DNA from: Acinetobacter sp. ANC 4178
GTDB lineage: Bacteria > Pseudomonadota > Gammaproteobacteria > Pseudomonadales > Moraxellaceae
DNA length: 64,000 nt
Direction: 5' to 3'
NCBI RefSeq assembly: GCF_004331175.1
Contig: NZ_SJOD01000001.1
Span: forward strand, 558,001-622,000
The number at the start of each line of letters is the position of its first letter. Positions within the stretch are counted from its first letter, which is position 1. Of the stretch, positions 18,511 through 28,217 are shown one piece after another. Under the pieces are notes generated by a model, which ran no database searches, was not told the origin of the DNA, and saw only the letters and a list, made by a program, of their open reading frames with translations. The translations under genes were made by a program, and so were the position numbers.

Positions 18511-19095
18511 ATGAAAAACATTCTGATTGTCAACGGTGCAAAACAATTCGCGCATTCAAATGGTGAACTTAACGACACATTAACCGATTTTGCCAATACC
18601 CATTTAAGCCAACTAGGATGTCACGTTCGAATCACAAGAACAGACGCTGAATATGACATTCAGCAAGAAATTGAAAACTATGTTTGGGCAGATGTGATTA
18701 TTTATCAAATGCCGGGCTGGTGGATGGGCGCGCCATGGACTATGAAAAAATATATCGATGATGTATTTACCATAGGCCATGGTACGTTGTATGCCAATGA
18801 TGGCCGTTCACGTAGTGACGCAACCAAGAAATATGGATCAGGTGGGCTAATTCACGACAAAAAATATATGCTCTCTCTCACGTGGAATGCCCCAATGGAT
18901 GCATTTGAAGATCAAGAACAGTTCTTTGAAGGAGTTGGGGTCGATGGTGTCTATCTACCCTTTCACAAAGCAAATCAATTTTTAGGTATGCAAGGTTTAG
19001 AAACTTTTATTGTCAATGACGTGATTAAAGCACCAGATATCCCGCAATATTTAGAAGCTTATCGCAGCCACTTAAATAGCATTTTTAATAGTTAA
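18511..19095 (+). CDS. mdaB: MdaB-type NAD(P)H:quinone oxidoreductase
   Basis: A 194-residue flavodoxin-fold oxidoreductase that reduces quinones by two electrons with FAD and NADPH. The N-terminal MKNILIVNGAKQFAHSNGELN is the phosphate-binding segment of the MdaB/NQO family. YQMPGWWMGAPWTMKKYID (about 71-89) is the highly conserved catalytic region, followed by the YGSGGLI and YMLSLTWNAP blocks. ATG at 18511 is used; an upstream in-frame TTG adds only four residues. The monooxygenase-like gene starts 10 bp downstream, matching the E. coli mdaB-ygiN arrangement. Confidence 0.92.
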   Translation: MKNILIVNGAKQFAHSNGELNDTLTDFANTHLSQLGCHVRITRTDAEYDIQQEIENYVWADVIIYQMPGWWMGAPWTMKKYIDDVFTIGHGTLYANDGRSRSDATKKYGSGGLIHDKKYMLSLTWNAPMDAFEDQEQFFEGVGVDGVYLPFHKANQFLGMQGLETFIVNDVIKAPDIPQYLEAYRSHLNSIFNS

Positions 19096-19105
19096 AGGAA
19101 TCGGT

Positions 19106-19429
19106 ATGCTAACTGTTATTGCAGAAATTCAAATGCACGAAGGTGTAACACATTTTGAAACTGTCTTAAATGCATTTAAAGAAGTGACCCCTTTGGTGCT
19201 ACAGGAAACAGGGTGTTTCGGTTATGAGCTTTATATCGATCAAGCCACCCATGCCAGTTTCCAACACCCCTTATCCAATTCGATTATTATGTTTGAAAAA
19301 TGGCAATCTTTAGCGGATTTGGAGCAGCATCTGAATACAGCACATATGCAGGATTTTCAAAATAAAGTGAAAGATGCGGTGAAAGAAACAAAAATTCGGA
19401 TTATGCATTTGGGTTTGAACAGCAATTAA
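19106..19429 (+). CDS. Antibiotic biosynthesis monooxygenase domain protein (YgiN-like)
   Basis: A 107-residue ABM-fold protein of the YgiN type, proposed to act on quinols in a redox cycle with MdaB. It starts MLTVIAEIQMHEG behind an AAAGGAATC ribosome binding site. It has the family pattern of a ferredoxin-like fold, with LQETGCFGYELYIDQA in the centre and FEKWQSLADLEQHLNTAHMQ toward the end. The close coupling to mdaB supports the assignment. A terminator follows at 19492-19516. The true substrate is unproven. Confidence 0.86.
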   Translation: MLTVIAEIQMHEGVTHFETVLNAFKEVTPLVLQETGCFGYELYIDQATHASFQHPLSNSIIMFEKWQSLADLEQHLNTAHMQDFQNKVKDAVKETKIRIMHLGLNSN

Positions 19430-19491
19430 ATCCCTCGTAGCATGATGATTGTGTATGAAATTATCACAAGACTGTTAAAAACTGATAAAGT

Positions 19492-19516
19492 AGCCTGCGC
19501 TTAGCAGGCTTTTTTA
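19492..19516 (+). terminator. Intrinsic terminator after the mdaB pair
   Basis: AGCCTGC and GCAGGCT pair across a 5-nt loop and are followed by a T-run. It separates the mdaB transcript from trpGDC. Confidence 0.75.
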
Positions 19517-19617
19517 TGCTCCCTCGCCATGGTACTCATTTTTAAATGGGTAACTAGATGGGCAAGGATAAAAGCACAAAGCGATAAAATTATGCAACTC
19601 AAGAGGTTACATCTGAA

Positions 19618-20202
19618 ATGCTTCTCATGATCGACAATTATGACTCCTTTACTTACAACATCGTGCAATATTTTGGCGAGTTGAACCAAGAAGTGAACGT
19701 AGTCCGTAATGATGCCGTGACTTTGGAAGACATTGAACGATGGCAACCGAAGTATTTGGTCATTGGTCCGGGACCTTGCTCACCTACTGAAGCTGGTATT
19801 TCTATCCCAGCCATTCAACATTTTGCTGGAAAAATTCCATTGTTGGGTGTGTGCTTAGGTCATCAAAGTATCGGACAAGCTTTTGGCGGTAATATCGTTC
19901 GCGCCAAAACCATCATGCATGGTCGTTTATCGGACATGTATCACAGTGACAAGGGCATTTTTAGCAATCTACCTTCACCATTCTCTGCAACCCGCTATCA
20001 CTCTTTGGTGATTGATCAAGCGAGCTTGCCAGATTGTTTAGAAGTTACTTGCTGGACCCAAGAAGCTGATGGCTCAATGGAAGAAATTATGGGCGTAAAA
20101 CATAAGACACTGCCTGTCGAAGGTGTGCAGTTCCACCCAGAATCGATCCTCAGCCAACACGGTCACCAAATCTTCAAAAACTTTTTAGAGATTTATGCAT
20201 AA
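19618..20202 (+). CDS. trpG: Anthranilate synthase component II (glutamine amidotransferase)
   Basis: Supplies ammonia from glutamine to TrpE for anthranilate synthesis, and in many species also serves PabB for p-aminobenzoate. The 194-residue class I amidotransferase has the nucleophile elbow [17 protein letters not shown] (Cys about 79) and the His-Glu pair in VQFHPESI. It begins [20 protein letters not shown]. trpE is not in the window, as expected for Acinetobacter where trpGDC is a separate cluster. trpD starts immediately at the next base after the stop. Confidence 0.96.
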   Translation: MLLMIDNYDSFTYNIVQYFGELNQEVNVVRNDAVTLEDIERWQPKYLVIGPGPCSPTEAGISIPAIQHFAGKIPLLGVCLGHQSIGQAFGGNIVRAKTIMHGRLSDMYHSDKGIFSNLPSPFSATRYHSLVIDQASLPDCLEVTCWTQEADGSMEEIMGVKHKTLPVEGVQFHPESILSQHGHQIFKNFLEIYA

Positions 20203-21249
20203 ATGAATATTCAACAAGCTTTAAATCATATTACCAAAAATATCCATCTTACCCAGACTCAAATGGAAGAGGTCATGCGCACCATCATGAGTGGTGAAGC
20301 CACTGATGCACAGATTGGTGCATTAATGATGGGGCTACGCTTAAAGGGCGAAAGCATTGATGAAATTACGGCTGCTGCACGCGTGATGCGTGAATTTGCC
20401 ACAAAAATTGATGTGAGTGATGTACCAAATCTAATTGATATTGTCGGTACAGGTGGTGATGGACAAAACTTATTTAACGTTTCTACCGCTTCAGCCTTTG
20501 TGATTGCTGCGGCTGGTGCCACTATTGCCAAACATGGTAACCGCGGTGTTTCAACCAAGTCAGGTTCATCAGATTTATTAGAGCAAGCCGGCATTCAGCT
20601 TGATTTGAATATGCAACAAACTGAACGTTGTATTCGTGAAGTTGGCGTCGGTTTCCTGTTTGCACCCAACCATCATAAAGCCATGAAATATGCAGTGGGT
20701 CCACGTAAGGAACTCGGTATCCGTAGCATCTTCAACTTACTCGGCCCGCTTACGAATCCGGCTGGAGTAAAACGTCTGGTGATTGGTGTGTTCTCGAATG
20801 AATTGTGTCGCCCAATTGCAGAAGTGATGAAACAATTGGGCGCTGAACACGTGATGGTGGTGCATTCTAAAGACGGACTAGATGAAATTAGCCTCGCATC
20901 ATCAACTTATGTTGCTGAACTGAAAGATGGTGAAGTCACTGAATGGATCATTAACCCAGAAGATGTCGGGATTGAATCGCAAACCCTCACAGGTTTAATC
21001 ATTGATGATTCTGCTGAAAGTTTGGCACTGATTAAAGATGCACTCGGTCGAAAAAAATCTGATCGTGGCGCCAAAGCCGCAGACATGATTGCTTTAAATG
21101 CAGGTGCAGGTATTTATGTCTCTGGTTTAGCCAAAAGCTATAAACAAGGCGTAGCATTAGCGCATGACATTATCTACGGTGGGCAGGCTTTAGAAAAAAT
21201 GAGTGTGCTATCTGAATTTACTAAAACACTCAAACAATACGAAGCTTAA
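20203..21249 (+). CDS. trpD: Anthranilate phosphoribosyltransferase
   Basis: Transfers the phosphoribosyl group of PRPP to anthranilate, the second committed step of tryptophan synthesis. The 348-residue protein has the glycine-rich PRPP loop [17 protein letters not shown] (about 80-96) and the conserved [18 protein letters not shown] and [10 protein letters not shown] segments. The start is ATG directly abutting the trpG stop (TAA-ATG), indicating translational coupling. trpC follows after 14 bp. Confidence 0.97.
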   Translation: MNIQQALNHITKNIHLTQTQMEEVMRTIMSGEATDAQIGALMMGLRLKGESIDEITAAARVMREFATKIDVSDVPNLIDIVGTGGDGQNLFNVSTASAFVIAAAGATIAKHGNRGVSTKSGSSDLLEQAGIQLDLNMQQTERCIREVGVGFLFAPNHHKAMKYAVGPRKELGIRSIFNLLGPLTNPAGVKRLVIGVFSNELCRPIAEVMKQLGAEHVMVVHSKDGLDEISLASSTYVAELKDGEVTEWIINPEDVGIESQTLTGLIIDDSAESLALIKDALGRKKSDRGAKAADMIALNAGAGIYVSGLAKSYKQGVALAHDIIYGGQALEKMSVLSEFTKTLKQYEA

Positions 21250-21263
21250 GGAAGAATGCTCAC

Positions 21264-22070
21264 ATGGTTGATATCGCAAATACAATTTTAGGCAAAATTG
21301 TTGATCGTAAACATGAAGAACTGGCAGCGCGCCTCAAGCAACGTAGCCTGCATGATGTAGAACAATGGGCGCAAGAAGCAACACCCGTGCGTGGTTTTGC
21401 TCAAGCCTTAAGCCACAAACGCCCAGGCGTGATTGCTGAAATCAAAAAAGCATCACCTTCAAAAGGGATTATTCGTGAAAACTTTAATCCTGCGGAAATT
21501 GCAGCTCAATATGAACAAGCAGGTGCAGCGTGTTTGTCTGTATTGACCGATGTCGATTTTTTCCAAGGTGCGGATGAAAATATTCAAATCGCACGTACGC
21601 ACTGTGCTTTGCCAGCACTACGTAAAGATTTTTTAGTCGACCCATACAATGTCATTGAAGCACGTGCCTTACACGCGGACTGTATTTTACTGATTGTAGC
21701 TTGCTTGTCAGACCAACAATTAGAAGAAATGTCGAAAACAGCGTTTGAGCATAATTTAGATGTTTTAGTTGAAGTACACGACGAGGAAGAACTTGAACGT
21801 GCATTACAACTTTCTGAGCGCTGCTTATTAGGGGTGAATAACCGCAACCTTAAAACTTTTGATGTGGATTTAAATACATCAATTCGTTTAAAGAAACTCC
21901 TTGATCCTTCTCGCTTACTTATTACTGAAAGTGGGATTGCAACCCCAGAAGATGTTCGTATGATGCAAGAGTATGATATTCATAGCTTCTTGGTGGGTGA
22001 AAGCTTCATGAAGCAACCACGTCCAGATCATGCCTTCACCGCATTATTTGGTCAGCCTGAAGAGGTTTGA
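21264..22070 (+). CDS. trpC: Indole-3-glycerol phosphate synthase
   Basis: Closes the indole ring from CdRP with loss of CO2. A 268-residue TIM barrel with the catalytic segment VIAEIKKASPSKG (about 56-68), LRKDFLVDPY (about 115-124), LLGVNNRNLKTF and the phosphate site ITESGI. It is monofunctional, not fused to TrpF as in enteric bacteria. It is the last gene of trpGDC; a strong terminator follows at 22078-22108. Confidence 0.97.
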   Translation: MVDIANTILGKIVDRKHEELAARLKQRSLHDVEQWAQEATPVRGFAQALSHKRPGVIAEIKKASPSKGIIRENFNPAEIAAQYEQAGAACLSVLTDVDFFQGADENIQIARTHCALPALRKDFLVDPYNVIEARALHADCILLIVACLSDQQLEEMSKTAFEHNLDVLVEVHDEEELERALQLSERCLLGVNNRNLKTFDVDLNTSIRLKKLLDPSRLLITESGIATPEDVRMMQEYDIHSFLVGESFMKQPRPDHAFTALFGQPEEV

Positions 22071-22077
22071 GCTTACG

Positions 22078-22108
22078 AGATGCAGCCAATATCTTATTGG
22101 CTGCATCT
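22078..22108. terminator. Terminator of trpGDC
   Basis: A 14-bp stem (AGATGCAGCCAATA with its complement) has a 3-nt loop and is followed by TTAAAATT. It lies between convergent trpC and the DUF262 gene and may serve both. Confidence 0.75.
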
Positions 22109-22113
22109 TAAAA

Positions 22114-23826
22114 TTAAATGCTGAAGTTTTTTAATTTCAGCTGTAATAATTTTTTCCTCTCACAAATAAAATTAATAAACTTATTAAAACTATAAGATTC
22201 TATTTCAGGAATAAAATGACGTTTTTTAAAGTTAGTATCTCTTGATTTTAACCATTTATCAAAATCTTCTGCATTCTTTTCCTTATTTTCAGACTCGGTT
22301 AAAAGCTCTAAATTTAAAATAGAATTAAAATTTTTCTGATACTCTATAATTAAATCACTTGAGTACCCTCTTTGCTTTAGTTTTGAATTTGTGAACTCTG
22401 ATTTAGGGTAAATATGATCCTCATTGAAAATTTTATCCTTCCAATCCCTATCTGGATAGAGTAAAGATAAGATCAGATAACTATATTTTGTAGAATAATG
22501 TACAGACAATAAATTCTCAATTTCATTATCACTAAATGAATCTTCAATATTGAGTTTTTTATTTAAAAGCTGATATGGGAATCGACTAACATCCTCTATA
22601 TTAGCAATTACTTCCTGTAAGTTTCTTAGTGTGGTATCAGAAGAACCGCCAAAACTATTTTTTAAAAGTACAAGTGTCAACCACTTTTGTATAAAAATCT
22701 GATTTTCAACATCACTCTTATCTGTAGAATCAACAAAATTTTTCCTATTCAACTTTTTCAAATATAAAGCTACAGGTAAAATAGACATTTTAGCAACTAA
22801 GTTTTTATCATTAAAACCAAACTTATTAACGAGTTTTACTGCATCTTCTATATTTATCTTAATATTTTCCCAATTTTCTTCAATTTTTTCTAGATTTTCT
22901 TTATTAAAATTTTTAACTTTATACTGAATAGGTAAGTTATCTGTTAAATATAAACACCCTTTAAGTACAAAATCTTTTTCGAAAGAATAACCATTTCCAA
23001 TTGTATTAATATTATCCGTGAAATTATAAATTTCCTCTCTAGCATTCAAAGTATTCCATTTTGCAGTGGCTGTTGAAAGCAGGATATCACTATACTCTAA
23101 TTTCTTTCCGCCTGTATTTGCACGAATAAAAGCTTCTACAACTTTGTCATAATCTTGAGACTTTTCCTCATAATAATTGAGTAATCGTAATGTATGGATA
23201 CGGGAATGTAGTCGACCAATATGTGTATTAGCAATATCTCTTTCCTCATCGCTAAAGTCTTTGAGGTTTTGCTTCATATCTTTCTTAGCATCTTCAGCAT
23301 CAATAAAGTTTAAAATATCGCCAACAAGATACCAACATTGTGAGTTCGGATCTTTATTGTTTGGTATACCGCTTTCTCTAAACTCGAATTGATAAACCAA
23401 TTCTTCAGGATCATCACTCTTAATAGCAGGTTTAAGAATATTCAAATATAATCTTTTCTTCTTCCAATTATAGTAAAAGTAACGATATGACCCTCTTAAA
23501 CCAATTAGTAATGACGTTAATCGTTGCTGACCGTCTAGTACTAAATAAATATCTTGATTGATCCCATTAAGATTTGCTTCTTGATTGTGGGGTTGTTCTT
23601 TATCAAAATCTCTTATAAAATCATAAGCGATCCATTGATTCTTATTTTCTTCTCTTATTTTCCAAAACAAAAAAGTGCTAATTGGATAATCTCCCATAAT
23701 AGAATCAAATAGTTTCTCAATTCCATAAGTATCCCATACATATTCTCGCTGAATGGCGGGAAGATATGTTGTTCTATTTAAATATTCTGTTACAACCTCA
23801 CTGATTGTTTTGGCTATATAACTCAT
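22114..23826 (-). CDS. DUF262/DUF1524 protein, GmrSD-like putative defence nuclease
   Basis: A 570-residue protein. The N-terminal DUF262 domain (about 1-230) has IQREYVWD and the ParB/Srx-like NTPase motif DGQQR (98-102). The C-terminal DUF1524 domain (about 440-545) has an HNH-type motif DHIYPKSEF and NLELLTESENKEKN. GmrSD enzymes combine these two domains and restrict DNA carrying glucosylated hydroxymethylcytosine. ATG at 23826 follows GAGAAG. The coding sequence is very A+T-rich and Asn/Lys/Ile-rich, unlike trpC and the smr gene. It is a lone gene inserted between housekeeping genes, suggesting horizontal gain. The exact target is unknown. Confidence 0.85.
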   Translation of the reverse strand: MSYIAKTISEVVTEYLNRTTYLPAIQREYVWDTYGIEKLFDSIMGDYPISTFLFWKIREENKNQWIAYDFIRDFDKEQPHNQEANLNGINQDIYLVLDGQQRLTSLLIGLRGSYRYFYYNWKKKRLYLNILKPAIKSDDPEELVYQFEFRESGIPNNKDPNSQCWYLVGDILNFIDAEDAKKDMKQNLKDFSDEERDIANTHIGRLHSRIHTLRLLNYYEEKSQDYDKVVEAFIRANTGGKKLEYSDILLSTATAKWNTLNAREEIYNFTDNINTIGNGYSFEKDFVLKGCLYLTDNLPIQYKVKNFNKENLEKIEENWENIKINIEDAVKLVNKFGFNDKNLVAKMSILPVALYLKKLNRKNFVDSTDKSDVENQIFIQKWLTLVLLKNSFGGSSDTTLRNLQEVIANIEDVSRFPYQLLNKKLNIEDSFSDNEIENLLSVHYSTKYSYLILSLLYPDRDWKDKIFNEDHIYPKSEFTNSKLKQRGYSSDLIIEYQKNFNSILNLELLTESENKEKNAEDFDKWLKSRDTNFKKRHFIPEIESYSFNKFINFICERKKLLQLKLKNFSI

Positions 23827-23985
23827 TATCAACTTCTCAAAATCTTAAAAATAATCATTTATAAATAAAGTAACTTTTTAAAAAAACTTCATGCAACTTG
23901 AATGCGATACAATGCAGTTCAAATTGCAAACGAATAATACTATAATTATTAGATTAACCCTATCTTGCAGTTATTTCTGGACATT

Positions 23986-24672
23986 ATGAGCAAACATGAT
24001 TCATCGCTTTCTAAAGATCAGTACAACTTACTGAAAGCCTTTAAGAAGCAAATTAATCATCCCCATTCAGCAGCTGCTGAACAGCAAGTTGAAACGAAAA
24101 AGCAAGCCGTAGTTGCTGAACCCGATGAAGCCGAATTATTTCTAAAATCCATGCAAGGTGTACAAAAAATGGCTGCTGGCAATATTGCACAGCTTGCCAA
24201 AACTCCCAAAAAGAAATTAGATGCTCAAATGTTGGCAAAACGCGCATCAGCAGAAGGTTCCATCCAGTCCGAAATGGCTGAACTTTCCGATACACAAGCC
24301 ATGCTCAACCCTGTGGCTAGCCAAGCGAATTTGAGTTATCGCATTGCAACGTTGCAACATAAAGTCTTCGAAGATTTAAAAGCAGGAAAAATACGTTGGT
24401 TTGAAGCTGTAGATTTACATGGCTGTACCGTAGAGCAAGCCCGTGCCGCCGTATTGCAAATTATTCAAATGGCAAAAGATGAAAATCAAAATGTCATTAA
24501 AATTGTCCATGGCAAAGGGCCTGAAGCAATTTTAAAAACCTATGTAAACGGCTGGTTACGCCAGCATCGTGACGTACTGGCTTTTGTCAGTGCACCTGAT
24601 AATCAGGGCGGTACGGGTGCTGTTTTAGTTTTACTCAAACGTTCAGAAAAAAATCCAAAGCACAAACAGTAA
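23986..24672 (+). CDS. Smr domain protein
   Basis: A 228-residue protein with a C-terminal Smr domain (about 140-220), related to the MutS2 C-terminus and the SmrA/SmrB nucleases. The signature is VDLHGCTVEQARAAVLQII followed by KIVHGKG and a GGTGAVLVLLK ending. The N-terminal half is charged and Ala/Gln-rich, probably flexible or helical. ATG at 23986 is preferred to the TTG at 23965. SmrB-type proteins cleave mRNA at collided ribosomes; whether this one acts on RNA or DNA cannot be told. folE follows 87 bp downstream. Confidence 0.9.
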   Translation: MSKHDSSLSKDQYNLLKAFKKQINHPHSAAAEQQVETKKQAVVAEPDEAELFLKSMQGVQKMAAGNIAQLAKTPKKKLDAQMLAKRASAEGSIQSEMAELSDTQAMLNPVASQANLSYRIATLQHKVFEDLKAGKIRWFEAVDLHGCTVEQARAAVLQIIQMAKDENQNVIKIVHGKGPEAILKTYVNGWLRQHRDVLAFVSAPDNQGGTGAVLVLLKRSEKNPKHKQ

Positions 24673-24759
24673 TCGGATTTTGATATTAAACACGGCATTG
24701 TTTCGGTTTTCTGGTACAATGCCGTCCTTGTTCAATATAAGAGTAAGTGAAAACGTCTT

Positions 24760-25314
24760 ATGTCTATGCAGCAATCCTACGCAAATATTTTAACTGCCGT
24801 TGGTGAAGACCTGAATCGTCCAGGTTTACTTGATACACCTGTGCGTGCTGCTAAAGCGTTTTCGTATTTAACGTCTGGTTATAGTAAGACGCTAGAAGAA
24901 GTGACCAATAAAGCGGTGTTCCCATCGGACAACCGAGAAATGGTTTTGGTGAAAAATATTGAATTTTATTCGCTTTGCGAACACCATCTCCTCCCTTTCT
25001 ATGGTCGTGTACATATTGCGTATTTACCAGAAGGTCATGTACTTGGCTTGTCTAAATTTGCACGTATTACTGAAATGTTTGCGCGTCGTTTACAAATTCA
25101 AGAAAACTTGACTCAACAAATTGCTGAAGCTGTTGCTGAAGTAACGCAAGCGCGTGGTGTTGCCGTGGTTATTGATTCTGCACATATGTGCATGATGATG
25201 CGTGGTGTGGGTAAACAAGAGTCGACAACACGTACCGTTTCATTTGTTGGTGAATTTAAAACAGATAAAGAATCACGTCGTGAATTCCTCAGTGCTGTGC
25301 CTGAAAGTTACTGA
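24760..25314 (+). CDS. folE: GTP cyclohydrolase I
   Basis: Converts GTP to 7,8-dihydroneopterin triphosphate, the first step of tetrahydrofolate (and queuosine precursor) synthesis. The 184-residue type I enzyme has the zinc ligands in [20 protein letters not shown] (Cys and His) and HMCMMMRGV (second Cys). It also has the substrate-binding [10 protein letters not shown] segment. The N-terminal helix is short, as in compact bacterial forms. It has its own promoter region and a clear terminator at 25335-25365. Confidence 0.97.
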   Translation: MSMQQSYANILTAVGEDLNRPGLLDTPVRAAKAFSYLTSGYSKTLEEVTNKAVFPSDNREMVLVKNIEFYSLCEHHLLPFYGRVHIAYLPEGHVLGLSKFARITEMFARRLQIQENLTQQIAEAVAEVTQARGVAVVIDSAHMCMMMRGVGKQESTTRTVSFVGEFKTDKESRREFLSAVPESY

Positions 25315-25334
25315 TTCATCTCAAATGAATTAAA

Positions 25335-25365
25335 AAATAAACCCCGAATGTTTCGGGGTTTATTT
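25335..25365. terminator. Terminator between folE and arsH
   Basis: AAATAAACCCCGAA pairs with TTCGGGGTTTATTT across a 3-nt loop and is followed by Ts on the plus strand. The A-run on the other side also suits minus-strand termination of the ars genes. Confidence 0.85.
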
Positions 25366-25370
25366 TTATC

Positions 25371-26075
25371 TTATTGTGAACGCTGATTCACGCGTTTTGA
25401 CAACTGCTCAGCCGTTTCGACACGTTCAGAATAACGATCCGTTAAATACGCCGATTGTCCACGAGTTAATAAAGTAAATTTGTACAACTCTTCCATCACA
25501 TCCACAATACGATTGTAATATGACGATGGCTTCATCGACCCATCTTCTTCAAATTCCAAGAATGCCTTAGGAATAGAGGATTGATTTGGAATGGTGATCA
25601 TCCGCATCCATCGTCCTAAAATACGCATTTGGTTGAGCGCATTAAACGATTGCGAACCACCACAAACTTGCATCAACGCCAGTGTTTTACCTTGTGTGGC
25701 ACGAATTGCTCCCGCTGCTAGCGGAATCCAATCTATCTGTGCTTTTAAAATAGAACTCATAGCGCCATGCCGTTCTGGTGAACACCAAACCATGCCTTCT
25801 GACCACAGTAATAACTCATGCAGTTCTTTGACTTTTGCATGTTCTTGATCCGCATCTTCGGGTAAAGGTAGACCTTTAGGATGGAAAATTCTGACTTCAG
25901 CACCGAAATATTGCAAAATTCGTCCCGCTTCTTGTACTGCCAAACGACTATAAGATCGATCACGGTTTGAACCATATAACAGTAAAATGCGTGGCGGATG
26001 CTCAACAGTTTTCGCTTGTACCTGCGCTAGTGTCGGTTTTGGCAATAAATCTAAATCAATATTTGCAAAACTCAT
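25371..26075 (-). CDS. arsH: ArsH NADPH-dependent FMN reductase
   Basis: A 234-residue flavodoxin-like protein. ArsH enzymes use NADPH and FMN and oxidise trivalent methyl- or aromatic arsenicals to less toxic pentavalent forms. The FMN phosphate loop is [15 protein letters not shown] (about 29-43). The family-typical segment [20 protein letters not shown] follows (about 97-116), then [14 protein letters not shown]. It overlaps the end of acr3 by 4 bp (ATGA), so the two are translationally coupled in the arsenic operon. Confidence 0.95.
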   Translation of the reverse strand: MSFANIDLDLLPKPTLAQVQAKTVEHPPRILLLYGSNRDRSYSRLAVQEAGRILQYFGAEVRIFHPKGLPLPEDADQEHAKVKELHELLLWSEGMVWCSPERHGAMSSILKAQIDWIPLAAGAIRATQGKTLALMQVCGGSQSFNALNQMRILGRWMRMITIPNQSSIPKAFLEFEEDGSMKPSSYYNRIVDVMEELYKFTLLTRGQSAYLTDRYSERVETAEQLSKRVNQRSQ

Positions 26076-27121
26076 CCCAACACCTCAGTTTTAAAATATT
26101 TTTTGCCTAACCATAAAGACACACTAACCAGTGCAATTAACACAGGAACTTCTACCAATGGGCCAATGACGGTGGTAAATGCAACTGGAGAAGCCAAACC
26201 AAAGGTTGCTATCGCAACAGCCAATGCCAGTTCAAAGTTATTGCCCGCAGCCGTAAATGAAATCGCAGTGGTACGCGCGTAGTTATTGCCCATCCATTTA
26301 CTCATAAAGAAGCTGATAAAAAACATCACAACAAAATAAATGGTCAATGGAATCGCAATACGCAATACATCCATCGGCAGGCTGACCACTTCTCCACCTT
26401 TAAGGCTAAACATCGCCACAATGGTGAACAGCAATGCCATTAAACTGAGTGGACCTATTTTTGGCAGGAAATGGCTTTGATACCACGCCAAGCCTTTTTG
26501 TTTAACTAAAATCAAACGAGTTAAAAAGCCCAATAAAAATGGAATGCCTAAATAGATCAGTACCGCTTGGGTAATCATCCAGAAACTAACTTGAATGACT
26601 TGTGCCTCAACCCCGAAATATGGCGGCAAGAAACTCAGGAATAGCCATGCATAACTGCTGAAGAATAAAATCTGGAAAATACTGTTAAATGCAACTAATG
26701 CTGCAACATATTGATTATCACCACATGCCAGATCATTCCAAACCAAAACCATGGCAATACAACGTGCCAGCCCAATTAAGATCAGTCCTGTCATGTATTC
26801 GGGATAAGATTGTAAAAATATGATTGCCAAAATAAACATCAGACACGGTGCAATCAACCAGTTTTGTACCAGTGAAAGCGTCAAAGTGCGTTTATCTTTA
26901 AAGACTTCTGGTAAAGCTGCATAGTCGACCTTTGCCAATGGTGGATACATCATCACAATAAGACCGATGGCAATTGGAATATTAATACTTCCGATATGCA
27001 TTTGGTTTAAAGCCGCAGATGCTTGTGGAAAAAACACCCCGATTGCCACCCCAAGTGCCATCGCGATAAATATCCACAAAGTTAAATTGCGGTCTAAAAA
27101 AGAAAGTCTAGAAGTCGACAT
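26072..27121 (-). CDS. acr3: Acr3 family arsenite efflux transporter
   Basis: An inner-membrane carrier that expels arsenite using the proton motive force. The 349 residues form ten hydrophobic helices. The conserved Acr3 segment [19 protein letters not shown] (about 130) contains the essential Cys, and [19 protein letters not shown] lies in a later helix. ATG at 27121 is chosen; nine upstream in-frame codons lack support. An inverted repeat at 27146-27162 lies just upstream and may be an ArsR site. It is the middle gene of arsR-acr3-arsH. Confidence 0.95.
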   Translation of the reverse strand: MSTSRLSFLDRNLTLWIFIAMALGVAIGVFFPQASAALNQMHIGSINIPIAIGLIVMMYPPLAKVDYAALPEVFKDKRTLTLSLVQNWLIAPCLMFILAIIFLQSYPEYMTGLILIGLARCIAMVLVWNDLACGDNQYVAALVAFNSIFQILFFSSYAWLFLSFLPPYFGVEAQVIQVSFWMITQAVLIYLGIPFLLGFLTRLILVKQKGLAWYQSHFLPKIGPLSLMALLFTIVAMFSLKGGEVVSLPMDVLRIAIPLTIYFVVMFFISFFMSKWMGNNYARTTAISFTAAGNNFELALAVAIATFGLASPVAFTTVIGPLVEVPVLIALVSVSLWLGKKYFKTEVLG

Positions 27122-27145
27122 GTGTTTTCTCAAGCAGGGAGATTT

Positions 27146-27162
27146 CATTCATCGAATGAATG
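27146..27162. promoter_or_regulatory. Candidate ArsR operator upstream of acr3
   Basis: CATTCAT-CGA-ATGAATG is a perfect 7-bp inverted repeat with a 3-nt centre, 24 bp before the acr3 start. ArsR repressors bind short inverted repeats of this size. The assignment is positional inference. Confidence 0.45.
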
Positions 27163-27328
27163 ACATTCGATATGTTTTATAATCAGCTTACAACAAACGG
27201 ACATCTAGCTTTCAAGATAGGAAATACATACGATTCTGACTACATTCTAGCAGTACTGAACTCAACCCCATCATTCAACGCCTTAAGTTAACCAACCCTT
27301 GGACAATAAGCTTGCTGAATGATGTGAT

Positions 27329-27652
27329 TTAATCACAATAAATATTCACCGAAGTATTCAAATAAGAGGTTTGTCTGTCTGTTTGCGCTGACTGAGCAAT
27401 GATCTTTAACACCGCATTCGCCCATTCAGGTAAATCAGGATTCACACGGTAATAGACCCACTGCCCTTGGCGCTGATCCAATAGAACTGATAAATTTCTT
27501 AACAATGCCAAATGCCGTGAAATTTTAGGCTGACTTAATTGCAGTAATTCCGTCAGTTCACACACACAGACATTTTCTCGTGCCATGACCCACTTAATAA
27601 TGTCCAAGCGAGTGGGGTCAGAGAGACATTTAAAAAAATCAGTTTGATCCAT
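27329..27652 (-). CDS. arsR: ArsR family arsenic-responsive repressor
   Basis: A 107-residue SmtB/ArsR winged-helix repressor. The metalloid-binding motif ENVCVCELTELL (Cys-x-Cys in the alpha-3 helix) is followed by the recognition helix LSQPKISRHLALLRN and the wing QGQWVYYRVNPDLP. ATG at 27652 is used rather than a TTG four codons upstream. The gene heads the minus-strand ars genes and is divergent from arsC, so the 89-bp gap between them should carry a shared regulatory region. Confidence 0.94.
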   Translation of the reverse strand: MDQTDFFKCLSDPTRLDIIKWVMARENVCVCELTELLQLSQPKISRHLALLRNLSVLLDQRQGQWVYYRVNPDLPEWANAVLKIIAQSAQTDRQTSYLNTSVNIYCD

Positions 27653-27741
27653 TTTACAGCCCAAAAATTAATAATTGCAAATATACGCATATCCATATAT
27701 AAATGCAATAAAGTTTATTTAACGAAAGAAGATGTCTAAAA

Positions 27742-28164
27742 ATGATTAAGATTTATCATAACCCAGCTTGTGGTACGTCCAGAAATACCCTTGCCCTCAT
27801 ACAAAATACAGGACAAGAACCAGAAATTATCGAATATCTTAAAACCCCACCTAATAAACAGGAATTAACCGATTTAATCAAGCATTCAGGTTTATCGGTA
27901 CGTGAAGTTCTGCGCAAAAATGTTCCCCCTTATGAAGAGTTGCAACTCGATCAGTCAGCACATAGTGATGAACAACTCATTGATTTTATGTTGCAATATC
28001 CAATTTTAATCAATCGACCTTTTGTGGTAACAGAACTCGGTGTGAGATTATGTCGTCCTTCTGAGGTCGTTCTGGAAATTCTTGCAGAGCCGCAACGCGG
28101 TAGTTTTAGCAAAGAAGATGGTGAACTCTTAATCGATGAACAGGGTAACTTGATTCAAAAGTAA
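27742..28164 (+). CDS. arsC: Arsenate reductase (glutaredoxin-dependent)
   Basis: Reduces arsenate to arsenite using glutathione and glutaredoxin, feeding the Acr3 exporter. A 140-residue protein of the E. coli R773 ArsC type, with the active-site Cys in NPACGTSRNT (Cys10). Conserved basic residues are present in LREVLRKN-like (SVREVLRKN) and INRPFVV...RLCRPSE segments. It is transcribed away from arsR, and a hairpin terminator lies at 28177-28206. Confidence 0.96.
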   Translation: MIKIYHNPACGTSRNTLALIQNTGQEPEIIEYLKTPPNKQELTDLIKHSGLSVREVLRKNVPPYEELQLDQSAHSDEQLIDFMLQYPILINRPFVVTELGVRLCRPSEVVLEILAEPQRGSFSKEDGELLIDEQGNLIQK

Positions 28165-28176
28165 AACGTGCACAAG

Positions 28177-28206
28177 AAAAAAGGCGCTTTCGATGCACCT
28201 TTTTTC
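28177..28206. terminator. Bidirectional terminator between arsC and the DUF4105 gene
   Basis: AAAAAAGG and CCTTTTTT arms enclose an extended stem with one mismatch. The A-run and T-run on either side suit termination in both directions. Confidence 0.7.
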
Positions 28207-28217
28207 TAAGCATTAGT

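Noticed and set aside
19517-19617. Trp attenuator leader before trpG
   Set aside because: No leader peptide with tandem Trp codons and no terminator/antiterminator pair; only a weak ACTCATTT/AAATGGGT hairpin.
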